From assembly GCA_030425295.1 (NCBI GenBank), contig JAUIAT010000015.1, forward strand, positions 1-52,620: a DNA stretch of 52,620 bases. Direction: 5' to 3'. The notes below the pieces were generated by a model. The model was not told where the DNA came from, ran no database searches, and saw only the letters and a list, made by a program, of their open reading frames with translations. The stretch is from Gammaproteobacteria bacterium (GTDB lineage Bacteria; Pseudomonadota; Gammaproteobacteria; JAUIAT01). The stretch's first letter is position 1; each line of letters opens with the position of its first letter. A program made the translations under genes and the position numbers. Shown here piece by piece: positions 45,240 through 52,620 of the stretch.

Positions 45240-48053
45240 ATGTCTAAAAAAAGTATGCAAGAGCTGCTAGAGAGTTCCTATCTCTCTGGCGGTTCAACCT
45301 ATCTGGAAAATATGTATGAACAATATATGAATTCTCCAGAGTCTGTTCCTGCTGAGTTAAAACAGTATTTTGAAGGTCTTCCTAAAAAAGGTAATGGCGC
45401 ACAAGAAATTTCACACCAGCAAATTCAAAAACATTTTGCAGATATAACCCAGAACCCATTTTTACAAACTGGTCCTCAGGTTTCTGGCGATGCAGCTTAT
45501 GAGTATAAGCAAGCAAAAGTTGAGCAATTAGTTCGTAATTATAGAAGGTTTGGTCATCTTGCAGCAAAAATTGATCCTCTTGGTGCGGAAAGGCCTCATG
45601 TCTCTCAGTTAGATCTAAGTCACTATGATTTATCTAAAAATGATTATTCCACTAAGTTTCGCGCTCAAGATCTTATGGGGCAAGAAAAATCATCCTTAAA
45701 AGATATTTTAGAAAAATTGAAATCTGTATATTGTAATCATATTGGTTACGAATTTATGGATATGCGTAATGAAGAAGAGGCTAAGTGGATTCAAAACCAT
45801 ATTGAATCCGATTCTGCAATTAATCAAGTTCGTGATGAAGTAAAGAAATTAATTCTTCAGCAACTTATTTCTGCTGATGGATTTGAAAAAACACTTGATA
45901 CAAAATATGTGGGGCAGAAACGATTCTCTTTAGAAGGCTGCGACAGTTTGGTACCTTTATTATCAGAGATCATTGACAAAGCTGCTGAATCTAAAATGGC
46001 TGAAACTGTTCTTGGTATGGCGCACCGTGGTCGTCTTAATGTTATGTTGAACGTGTTAGGTTTACCTTCTGAACAGATTTTTATGACTTTCGAAGGTCGT
46101 GATGATTATGGTAAAACCACTGGAGATGTTAAATATCACTTAGGGGTTTCAAGTGATGTTGACACTCGTCACGGACCATTGCATGTAGCTTTAGCTTTTA
46201 ACCCATCGCATCTTGAGGTGATTGATGCTGTAACTATGGGCTCTGTTCGTGCCCGTGAGGATATGTGGGAAGCTAAAACACGAGGTAAGTTGGTTCTGCC
46301 TATTCTTATTCATGGTGATGCTGCATTTGCAGGGCAGGGTATTGTTATGGAGACATTAAACATGTCTCAAACAAAGGCATACTCTGTTGGCGGTACTATT
46401 CATATTATTACTAATAACCAAATTGGTTTCACTACAAGTGATCCGCAAGAATCTAGAACAGCTGTTTACTGTACTGATATTTCTAGAATGATTGATGCGC
46501 CAGTATTTCATGTGAACGCTGATGATCCTGAAGCTGTTATTAGAATTGCACGTCTTGCCTTTGCTTATCGTATGGAATTCCACAAAGATGTGATCATTGA
46601 TTTGGTTGGGTACCGTCGTCATGGTCATAATGAAGCTGATGAGCCTCGCGCAACTCAACCATTAATGTATCAAAAGATTGATGCTCATCTGCGTCCTCGT
46701 GAAATTTATGCAAATAAACTTATTGCTGAAGGTCTAGTTAGTGAGGCTGAAAATGATCAAATGATTGCCGATTATCGCCAACTTCTTGATGAAGGAAAGC
46801 GAGTGATCCCTACGTTGCCTAAAGGTTTAGTTCAGCACTATCTTGCAAATTGGACACCATATTTGCATAAAGAGTGGAATATACCATCTGATACAACAGT
46901 AGATATTGGTCTTCTGAAAGATCTTGGTAAGCAGCTTTATACCATGCCTGATGATGTTTCGCTTCAAAAACAAGTTAAGCTTGTGATGAATAATCGTCTG
47001 AAAATGGCGAATGGTGAAAAGCCTATTGATTGGGGTTTTGGTGAAAATTTAGCTTATGCAACTTTAATTCATGATGGGTTGCCTATTAGGATTACTGGCC
47101 AGGACGTTGGTCGTGGTACTTTTGGGCATCGCCATGCAATTATTCATGATCAAAACACAGATGATCTATATATTCCGTTGCGTCATCTAAAAGGCAAGAA
47201 CGCAAGATTTGATATTTACAACTCACTTCTTTCAGAAGAAGGTGTGTTAGGTTTTGAATATGGTTATGCGACTGCTTCACCTAAAACTTTAGTTATTTGG
47301 GAGGCCCAATTTGGTGACTTCGCTAATGGTGCTCAGGTTATTATTGATCAATTTATTAGTTCTGGTTGGCAAAAATGGCAACGTTTATCTGGTGTCACTA
47401 TGTTCCTACCTCATGGTATGGAAGGTATGGGGCCAGAGCACTCTTCTGCACGTCTTGAAAGATTCTTGCAGCTTTGTGCTCAACACAACATCCAGGTTTG
47501 TGTGCCGTCAACGCCTTCTCAGATCTTCCATTTAATTAGAAGACAATCAGTTAGACCATATCGCAAGCCTCTTATTGTAATGACTCCTAAGAGTTTATTG
47601 CGTAACCCACTTGCTACGTCAACTCTTGAAGAACTTGCCGAAGGTAAATATAAACTAGTAATTCCAGAGGCTGAAGAGCAAGAGAAGAGCAAGGTTAAGC
47701 GTGTGGTTCTTTGCTGTGGTAAGGTTTATTATGATCTTCTTAAGCGCAGAATGGCAAAAGAACAAGACAATGTTGCTATTGTAAGAATTGAGCAGCTTTA
47801 TCCTTTCCCTTCATCTGATTTAAAGGAAGTTTTAGCTGGTTATGATCATGTTAAAGATATTGTTTGGTGTCAAGAAGAGCCTCGTAACCAAGGTGCTTGG
47901 TATACATGTAAACATCGTTTCGAAGCCTGCTTAGCTGATGGAGTCGAAATTCGCTATATTGGCCGTGATCCATTAGCTGCCCCTGCAGTTGGTTATCATG
48001 ATTTGCACCAGAAGCAGCAAGATGCTCTTGTTGAAGAGGCCTTAGATATTTAA
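45240..48053 (+). CDS. sucA: 2-Oxoglutarate dehydrogenase E1 component
   Basis: This 937-aa thiamine-diphosphate enzyme decarboxylates 2-oxoglutarate. Motifs: N-terminal E2-binding region ESSYLSGGSTYLENMYEQY, LGMAHRGRLNVMLNVLG, GDAAFAGQGIVMETLN, the ThDP motif with NNQIGFTT, the YRRHGHNEADEPRATQP region and QFGDFANGAQVIIDQFI. Length fits the family. It is followed by 200 bp of palindromes and tandem repeats before sucB. Confidence 0.98.
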   Translation: MSKKSMQELLESSYLSGGSTYLENMYEQYMNSPESVPAELKQYFEGLPKKGNGAQEISHQQIQKHFADITQNPFLQTGPQVSGDAAYEYKQAKVEQLVRNYRRFGHLAAKIDPLGAERPHVSQLDLSHYDLSKNDYSTKFRAQDLMGQEKSSLKDILEKLKSVYCNHIGYEFMDMRNEEEAKWIQNHIESDSAINQVRDEVKKLILQQLISADGFEKTLDTKYVGQKRFSLEGCDSLVPLLSEIIDKAAESKMAETVLGMAHRGRLNVMLNVLGLPSEQIFMTFEGRDDYGKTTGDVKYHLGVSSDVDTRHGPLHVALAFNPSHLEVIDAVTMGSVRAREDMWEAKTRGKLVLPILIHGDAAFAGQGIVMETLNMSQTKAYSVGGTIHIITNNQIGFTTSDPQESRTAVYCTDISRMIDAPVFHVNADDPEAVIRIARLAFAYRMEFHKDVIIDLVGYRRHGHNEADEPRATQPLMYQKIDAHLRPREIYANKLIAEGLVSEAENDQMIADYRQLLDEGKRVIPTLPKGLVQHYLANWTPYLHKEWNIPSDTTVDIGLLKDLGKQLYTMPDDVSLQKQVKLVMNNRLKMANGEKPIDWGFGENLAYATLIHDGLPIRITGQDVGRGTFGHRHAIIHDQNTDDLYIPLRHLKGKNARFDIYNSLLSEEGVLGFEYGYATASPKTLVIWEAQFGDFANGAQVIIDQFISSGWQKWQRLSGVTMFLPHGMEGMGPEHSSARLERFLQLCAQHNIQVCVPSTPSQIFHLIRRQSVRPYRKPLIVMTPKSLLRNPLATSTLEELAEGKYKLVIPEAEEQEKSKVKRVVLCCGKVYYDLLKRRMAKEQDNVAIVRIEQLYPFPSSDLKEVLAGYDHVKDIVWCQEEPRNQGAWYTCKHRFEACLADGVEIRYIGRDPLAAPAVGYHDLHQKQQDALVEEALDI

Positions 48054-48057
48054 TAAG

Positions 48058-48217
48058 TGGATCCCGCGGTCAAGACGCGGGATGACAGGATTTGGTTGTT
48101 GAGATGACAGGATTTGGTTGTTGAGATGACAGGATTTGGTTGTTGGGATGACAGAGTTTGGTCGACTACGATCCGAGTTTCAATCAACCGTCATTCCGCG
48201 GCTTGACCGCGGAATCC
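48058..48217. repeat. Palindrome pair with 22-bp tandem repeat between sucA and sucB
   Basis: Two palindromes of family C, ATCCCGCG-N7-CGCGGGAT (48061-48083) and ATTCCGCG-N7-CGCGGAAT (48193-48215), are inverted relative to each other. Between them lie four head-to-tail copies of a 22-bp unit beginning GATGACAGGATTTGGTTG (48081-48102, 48103-48124, 48125-48146, and a diverged one at 48147-48168). The whole unit could fold into a long stem in the sucA-sucB mRNA. Confidence 0.85.
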
Positions 48218-48274
48218 ATTAATAGTTATTGATTAAAAGTAGTTTGTAAGTATTTGATTTTTGGAGATATTAAA

Positions 48275-49483
48275 ATGACAGTTGAAATTAAAGTGCCAGG
48301 TTTGCCAGAGTCAGTTGCCGATGCAACTGTATCTGAATGGTATAAAAAACCTGGTGAAGCAGTTAAGCGCGATGAAAAACTAGTAGATCTTGAAACTGAT
48401 AAGATTATGCTTGAGGTTCCAGCTCCAGCTGATGGCGTCATGACTGAAATCAAAAAGAATGAGGGTGACGTTGTTACTGCAGACGAAATTTTAGCTATAA
48501 TTGACACTAAAGCCACTGCATCAGAAGCTCCTGCTGCAGAAAAAACTGAGGCTGCCCAATCTGAAGCAGCACCTGCTAAAAAAGAAGATCTTGATACTGA
48601 GGATGGTGCTATTAGCCCATCAGTACGTCGATTAATGGCTGAAAACGATATTAAAGCATCTGATGTTACCGCTACTGGTAAAGGTGGCAGAATCGTTAAA
48701 GAAGATGTTGAAAAAGCAATTACTGCAAAAGCATCTAAGCCAGATCAAGAATCTGCTTCTGCGCCTATATCTCCAGCTGGTGCTAGAGAAGAAAAACGTG
48801 TTCCTATGAGTCGTATGCGCGCTAAAATTGCAGAGCGTTTACTTGAAGCTAAGCAAAGTACAGCCATGCTAACTACTTTCAATGAAGTTAACATGAAGCC
48901 AATTATGGATATTCGTGCTCGCTACAAAGATGAATTCATCAAGTCTCACGATGTGAAGCTTGGTTTCATGTCATTCTTTGTTAAAGCTGCAGTTGAAGCT
49001 CTTAAGAAGTACCCGATTCTTAATTCTTCTATTGATGGCAACGATATCGTATATCATGGTTACTTTGACGTTGGTATAGCAGTTTCTACTGAGCGCGGTT
49101 TGGTTGTGCCAGTTATCCGTGATGCTGATAAGCTTTCAATGGCTGAAATTGAAAAGCAAATTATCGAATATGGTAAGAAAGCTCGCGACGGCAAGCTAAC
49201 TCTTGAAGATATGCAAGGTGGTACTTTTACTATCACTAATGGTGGTGTATTTGGTTCTATGCTTTCAACTCCGTTAATTAACCCGCCTCAATGCGCAATT
49301 TTAGGTATGCACAATATTGTAGAGCGTGCAGTTGTTGAGAAGGGGCAAGTTGTTGTTCGTCCAATCATGTATCTAGCTATGAGTTATGACCACAGAATTA
49401 TTGACGGTAAAGACTCTGTGACATTCTTAAAATCAATTAAAGAATCACTTGAAGATCCAGCTCGCCTGATTTTGAGTTTGTAG
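48275..49483 (+). CDS. sucB: 2-Oxoglutarate dehydrogenase E2, dihydrolipoyl succinyltransferase
   Basis: This is about 402 aa from the ATG at 48275 (GGAG upstream). An N-terminal lipoyl domain (about 1-75, lipoyl Lys in [10 protein letters not shown]) is followed by an Ala/Glu-rich linker, a peripheral-subunit-binding domain ([19 protein letters not shown]) and an acyltransferase domain with the catalytic [10 protein letters not shown]. The lipoamide dehydrogenase gene is not in the window. Confidence 0.98.
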   Translation: MTVEIKVPGLPESVADATVSEWYKKPGEAVKRDEKLVDLETDKIMLEVPAPADGVMTEIKKNEGDVVTADEILAIIDTKATASEAPAAEKTEAAQSEAAPAKKEDLDTEDGAISPSVRRLMAENDIKASDVTATGKGGRIVKEDVEKAITAKASKPDQESASAPISPAGAREEKRVPMSRMRAKIAERLLEAKQSTAMLTTFNEVNMKPIMDIRARYKDEFIKSHDVKLGFMSFFVKAAVEALKKYPILNSSIDGNDIVYHGYFDVGIAVSTERGLVVPVIRDADKLSMAEIEKQIIEYGKKARDGKLTLEDMQGGTFTITNGGVFGSMLSTPLINPPQCAILGMHNIVERAVVEKGQVVVRPIMYLAMSYDHRIIDGKDSVTFLKSIKESLEDPARLILSL

Positions 49484-49507
49484 CTTAATAATTTACTTAT
49501 TATCTTA

Positions 49508-49645
49508 TAGGCTCTGTTGAAAATTATAATATTCTGTAATCCCGTACTTGTTGCGGGATCCAGTGAAGAGTTCTCCCAGCCCCTGTAACTAGCGCGGGGG
49601 AAGGGATTATAGTAAAAATTAAAAAATATTTAATTGTCACATCCT
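49508..49645. repeat. Possible MITE-like relic with palindromes downstream of sucB
   Basis: The left end TAGGCTCTGTTGAAAATT resembles the MITE terminus, and TTTAATTGTCACATCCTG at the other side is a weak match to the opposite end. In between are a family C palindrome, ATCCCG-N9-CGGGAT (49539-49559), and a CCCC/GGGG hairpin (about 49580-49600). The right part overlaps the TGA stop of the NHLP-like gene. The left end is better supported than the right. Confidence 0.4.
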
Positions 49646-50065
49646 GCTGAGTTTGTCTACATCTGTGATAATGTCAATTCCTTTACCTTTATCATCTATT
49701 TCTTCTTTAATTTTATTGATAGCATCTTTCCATCCTTTTGGGTGGTTCCACATATATTCCCATTTAGACCCACCACCTAAAACTTGTTCTAACTCACCTG
49801 CTGATATCTTTTTTTTGTCTGCTATTACCACAGCGAATATATGATCACCTAGCTTATCAGCTTCCTTAATTGAACTAACAATTTGAGCCTTAACACCCGG
49901 TTTAAATTTTACACCTAAACTCTCAAGGTATTTAGTTGGATTTTTTAAAAATGATTCTATATGGTCAGGTTGTTTTTCTAGATCTTGCCTTATTTTGCTA
50001 TCTAATAATTGATATTCCTTGTCTGTCATATCGATTAATTTTTTATTTGAATGATGGTTAAGCAT
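49637..50065 (-). CDS. NHLP-type leader peptide precursor (putative peptide natural product)
   Basis: This 142-aa protein resembles the nitrile-hydratase-like leader peptide (NHLP) family. The layout is a helical N-terminus (about 14-45: YQLLDSKIRQDLEKQPDHIE), FLKNPTKYLESLGVKFKPGV, a beta-rich HIFAVVIADKK, and an ELEQVLGGG end at 91-99, like the ELxxVxGG double-glycine cleavage site. The 43-residue putative core (100-142) is Trp-, Lys- and Asp-rich, with three Trp in the first 13 residues and no Cys. No modification enzyme or peptidase-ABC exporter is in the window. It is on the minus strand between sucB and sucC. Function is inference from motif layout. Confidence 0.65.
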   Translation of the reverse strand: MLNHHSNKKLIDMTDKEYQLLDSKIRQDLEKQPDHIESFLKNPTKYLESLGVKFKPGVKAQIVSSIKEADKLGDHIFAVVIADKKKISAGELEQVLGGGSKWEYMWNHPKGWKDAINKIKEEIDDKGKGIDIITDVDKLSRM

Positions 50066-50210
50066 ATTGGCCTCATAATTTATGATTTTTAATATTCAAC
50101 TTATATATAAATATAGGCCATAGTATTCTAATTTCTATACTATCTATGTGGAGGATTGTATTTAAGTCTAAACAATTTGGTAAAAAACTGGTAATTATTT
50201 GTGAATTCTT

Positions 50211-50216
50211 TATAAT
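50211..50216 (+). promoter_or_regulatory. Predicted -10 box of a sucC promoter
   Basis: A perfect TATAAT at 50211-50216 gives a start site near 50223. The -35 region (about 50188-50193) is weak. Because the opposite-strand NHLP-like gene separates sucB from sucC, a separate promoter for sucCD is expected. Confidence 0.45.
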
Positions 50217-50246
50217 GCCAGTCAACTAACCTTTTTCGAGCTACAC

Positions 50247-50290
50247 AAATGTTTATCGGTAATCTAAGTAGATGCTGACAAACATTTTTT
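50247..50290 (+). terminator. Terminator-like hairpin in the sucC leader
   Basis: AAATGTTT (50247-50254) pairs with AAACATTT (50280-50287). The inner pairs TCGGT/GCTGA and ATCT/AGAT extend the stem, and a run of six T ends at 50290. It lies only about 25 nt after the predicted start site, so it could attenuate sucC transcription or end a short RNA. Confidence 0.5.
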
Positions 50291-50291
50291 A

Positions 50292-50384
50292 GTTCGGTTT
50301 GCTCGGCCAAAGTAAAAATGCTTTAGCCGAGGCGCAGGTGAATTGAGTAGGGTGAGCATACTCAGGTATGCAACCTATCTGAAC
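50292..50384 (+). ncRNA. Predicted structured sucC leader RNA (three-way junction)
   Basis: Closing stem GTTCGG (50292-50297) with CTGAAC (50379-50384). Hairpin 1 is CTCGGC/GCCGAG extended by AAAG/CTTT (50302-50331). A 16-nt junction (50332-50347) is followed by hairpin 2, GCATAC-TCAG-GTATGC (50356-50371) flanked by TAGG/CCTA. The compact fold in a long 5' leader, 65 nt ahead of sucC, suggests a cis-regulatory RNA. sucC and sucA leader RNAs have been described in other gammaproteobacteria; I cannot test homology here. Confidence 0.5.
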
Positions 50385-50448
50385 AAACTTGTAACAAAGC
50401 ATGAAGGTCTTTTTGTGAAGATCCTAAAATAAAAATTTGGAGACAAAT

Positions 50449-51618
50449 ATGAATTTGCATGAGTACCAGGCCAAGCAACTATTTGCTAAATATGGTCTAC
50501 CTGTACCAAACGGCGAAGAAGTTTGGAATGCAGAGCAAGCGGTTGAAGCTGCTCAAAAACTAGGAGGTGATAAATGGGTTGTTAAAGCCCAGGTTCACGC
50601 TGGTGGTCGCGGTAAAGCTGGCGGTGTTAAAATCGTTAGTAGTATTGATGAAGTAAAAGAAGCTGTTAATGGTATGATTGGCACGCGTCTTGTTACTTAT
50701 CAAACAGATGAAAATGGTCAGCCTGTTAATCAAGTGCTAATCGAGGAACCAAGTGATATTAAATCTGAATTATACCTTGGTGCAGTAATCGATCGCGCAA
50801 CTCAATCAGTTGTATTCATGGTTTCTACTGAAGGCGGTGTTGATATTGAGAAAGTTGCTCATGAAACACCTGAAAAAATTATTCAAATCGTAGTTGATCC
50901 ACTAGTTGGTCTTCAGCCATTCCAATGCCGAGAAGCAGGTTTTGCTTTAGGTTTAGATATGAAGCAAATCAAGCAACTTAGTAAAATTATGTCAGGTCTT
51001 GCTAAAATGTTTGTTGAGTGTGATTTAAGCCTTCTTGAGGTTAACCCTCTAATCATTAATGGCGAAGGCAACCTTGTATGTCTTGATGCTAAGATCAATA
51101 TCGATGCTAACGCACTTTACCGTCAGGCTGATATTCGCGCTCTACGTGATCCTAGCCAGGAAGATGAGCGTGAAAACCAAGCTCAAAATTGGGATCTTAA
51201 CTACATTGCATTAACTGGTAACATCGGTTGCATGGTTAATGGTGCTGGTCTTGCTATGGCTACTATGGATCTTATTAAGCTTAATGGCGGTGATCCTGCT
51301 AACTTCCTGGATGTTGGTGGTGGTGCTACTCAAGAACGAGTACGTGAGGCATTCAAGATTATTTTATCTGATAGCAACGTTAAAGCGGTTCTTGTAAACA
51401 TCTTTGGTGGTATTGTTCGTTGTGACCTTATAGCTGATGGTATTATTAATGCAGCTTCTGAAGTTGGTATTAATGTTCCTGTTGTTGTTCGCCTTGAAGG
51501 TAACAATGCTGAACTTGGTGCTAAAAAATTAGCAGAATGTGAATACAACCTAATTCCTGCGGAAAGCTTTGCTGATGCAGCTAAGCGTGTTGTTGAAGTT
51601 GTAAGTACAAACGAATAA
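50449..51618 (+). CDS. sucC: Succinyl-CoA synthetase beta subunit
   Basis: This is about 389 aa from the ATG at 50449 (GGAG 6 nt upstream; a TTG at 50437 is less likely). It catalyses ADP- or GDP-forming succinyl-CoA synthesis together with SucD. It has an ATP-grasp domain ([47 protein letters not shown]) and a C-terminal CoA-ligase domain ([36 protein letters not shown]). Confidence 0.98.
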   Translation: MNLHEYQAKQLFAKYGLPVPNGEEVWNAEQAVEAAQKLGGDKWVVKAQVHAGGRGKAGGVKIVSSIDEVKEAVNGMIGTRLVTYQTDENGQPVNQVLIEEPSDIKSELYLGAVIDRATQSVVFMVSTEGGVDIEKVAHETPEKIIQIVVDPLVGLQPFQCREAGFALGLDMKQIKQLSKIMSGLAKMFVECDLSLLEVNPLIINGEGNLVCLDAKINIDANALYRQADIRALRDPSQEDERENQAQNWDLNYIALTGNIGCMVNGAGLAMATMDLIKLNGGDPANFLDVGGGATQERVREAFKIILSDSNVKAVLVNIFGGIVRCDLIADGIINAASEVGINVPVVVRLEGNNAELGAKKLAECEYNLIPAESFADAAKRVVEVVSTNE

Positions 51619-51635
51619 ATATATGCCTTACCTAG

Positions 51636-51770
51636 AACGTTCAGATTTGAGTGCAAATTGGATGAAAAAAGTGAGAGAGCAGCGGAGTGTATTTGTACAT
51701 ACATGAGCAGCGAAATGAATTTTTTTCATTCAAAATGTGCCAAATCTGGACGTTTCATAGAGGCGGGAGA
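51636..51770. repeat. Hairpin repeat family B, copy C (between sucC and sucD)
   Basis: It shares CAGATTTGAGTGCAA, GATGAAAAAA, GTGTATTTGTACATACATG and TTTTTTTCATTCAAAA with the copies at 22540 and 37524. Arms of about 30 bp are complementary. The conserved tail GGCGGGAG lies just upstream of sucD and appears to serve as its ribosome binding site. An A-run and T-run flanked hairpin inside an operon may reduce sucD transcription. Confidence 0.78.
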
Positions 51771-51778
51771 ATAAGTAA

Positions 51779-52620
51779 ATGAGTATTCTATTAAACAAAG
51801 ATACTAAAGTAATATGCCAAGGCTTTACTGGTAAACAAGGTAGCTTCCACTCTGAGCAAGCTATTGAGTATGGTACTAACATGGTTGGTGGTGTTACTCC
51901 TGGTAAAGGTGGTACAACTCATCTAGGTCTTCCAGTTTTTAACAGTGTTAAAGAAGCTGTTGAGGCTACTGGTGCTGAGGCAAGTGTTATCTACGTTCCA
52001 GCTCCATTCTGTAAAGACTCAATTATCGAAGCAGCTGATGCTGGTATTCAGTTAATTATTTGTATTACTGAAGGTATTCCAGTATTAGATATGCTTGAAG
52101 TTAAGAAATACGTTGATGCAAGTGGTGCGCGCCTAATAGGCCCCAACTGCCCAGGTATCATTACTCCAGGTGAATCTAAAATTGGTATTATGCCAGGACA
52201 TATTCACATGAAAGGTAAAGTAGGTATTGTTTCACGTTCTGGAACATTAACTTACGAAGCAGTTAAGCAAACCAGTGACCTTGGTCTTGGCCAAAGTAGC
52301 TGTGTTGGTATTGGTGGTGACCCAATTCCAGGTAGCTCTTTCATTGATATCTTAAAATTATTCCAAGATGATCCTCAAACTGAAGCTATAGTAATGGTAG
52401 GTGAAATTGGTGGTACGGCTGAAGAAGAAGCTGCTGAATTTATTGCTCAGCATGTAACTAAGCCAGTTGTTTCTTACATTGCAGGTGTTACAGCACCTCC
52501 AGGAAAGCGTATGGGGCATGCTGGCGCAATTATTTCTGGTGGTAAAGGTACTGCTGAAGAGAAATTTGCAGCGCTAGAAAAAGCAGGTGTAGTAACTGTT
52601 AAATCACCAGCTGAAATTGG
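51779..52620 (+). CDS. sucD: Succinyl-CoA synthetase alpha subunit (3' end outside window)
   Basis: The gene starts at ATG 51779 and stays open to the window end (280 codons of an expected ~290). It begins [20 protein letters not shown]; the Rossmann CoA-binding domain includes [18 protein letters not shown] and [20 protein letters not shown]. The phosphorylated histidine is in [13 protein letters not shown]. It is truncated only by the window edge. About 160 bp separate it from sucC, occupied mainly by a hairpin repeat. Confidence 0.97.
   Translation, partial: MSILLNKDTKVICQGFTGKQGSFHSEQAIEYGTNMVGGVTPGKGGTTHLGLPVFNSVKEAVEATGAEASVIYVPAPFCKDSIIEAADAGIQLIICITEGIPVLDMLEVKKYVDASGARLIGPNCPGIITPGESKIGIMPGHIHMKGKVGIVSRSGTLTYEAVKQTSDLGLGQSSCVGIGGDPIPGSSFIDILKLFQDDPQTEAIVMVGEIGGTAEEEAAEFIAQHVTKPVVSYIAGVTAPPGKRMGHAGAIISGGKGTAEEKFAALEKAGVVTVKSPAEI

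Noticed and set aside
46356..46658. 100-aa minus-strand frame within sucA
   Set aside because: It is a shadow of the sucA coding frame in a highly conserved region, with no start signal.
48081..48168. 22-bp tandem units as a CRISPR array
   Set aside because: The units are head to tail without spacers, and no cas genes are present.

Overview
This looks like chromosome of an A+T-rich gammaproteobacterium. The gene orders truA-accD-folC-dedD-cvpA, tsaE-amidase-mutL and sdhCDAB-sucAB-sucCD are gammaproteobacterial. The low G+C, dispersed palindromic repeats, nicotinamide salvage genes and an unrecognised orphan gene bracketed by repeats would suit a Legionellales/Coxiellaceae-like, possibly host-associated, bacterium. 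That placement is inference.

Layout. 1-6785: housekeeping and salvage genes: rsfS and gltA (minus strand), a DUF924 gene, an MscS channel, an HPRT-type gene, the pncA-pncB pair (minus) and a small secreted coiled-coil protein. 6840-6915: tRNA-Phe. 7064-22539: a surface-polysaccharide locus. It makes UDP-ManNAcA (wecB, wecC) and UDP-GlcA/UDP-xylose (ugd, uxs), carries several glycosyltransferases, a WecA-type initiating transferase and a heparinase II/III-fold protein, and ends with an ABC-2 exporter pair. 22703-26170: hemE, an orphan 486-aa protein between copies of a MITE-like repeat, and ihfB. 26342-26520: a strongly predicted small RNA with five ANGGA (CsrA/RsmA-type) motifs. 26623-35640: a long, tightly packed operon in which two modules that are separate in E. 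coli are joined. 35686-39090: a BamC-like lipoprotein, hemB and radA. 39130-41696 (minus): a ClC channel followed by a GluR0-like receptor channel with a lost selectivity filter. 42034-52620: sdhCDAB-sucAB, then sucCD, which runs off the window.

The TCA operon is interrupted. Palindromes and a 22-bp tandem repeat lie between sucA and sucB. A small gene on the opposite strand lies between sucB and sucC and encodes a protein that looks like an NHLP-type (nitrile-hydratase-like leader) peptide precursor with a Gly-Gly cleavage site. A structured leader RNA precedes sucC, and a hairpin repeat sits between sucC and sucD.

Three dispersed repeat families shape the intergenic space. (a) A roughly 160-bp MITE-like element has TAGGGTCTGTTGACAATT-type ends; several TAG stop codons coincide with its terminus. 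(b) A roughly 160-bp hairpin element has A6/T6-flanked arms. (c) Short ATCCCGC...GCGGGAT palindromes. The main candidates for new biology are the orphan NHLP-like precursor, the GluR-like/ClC operon, the ANGGA-rich RNA, the sucC leader and the stop-codon-associated MITE.
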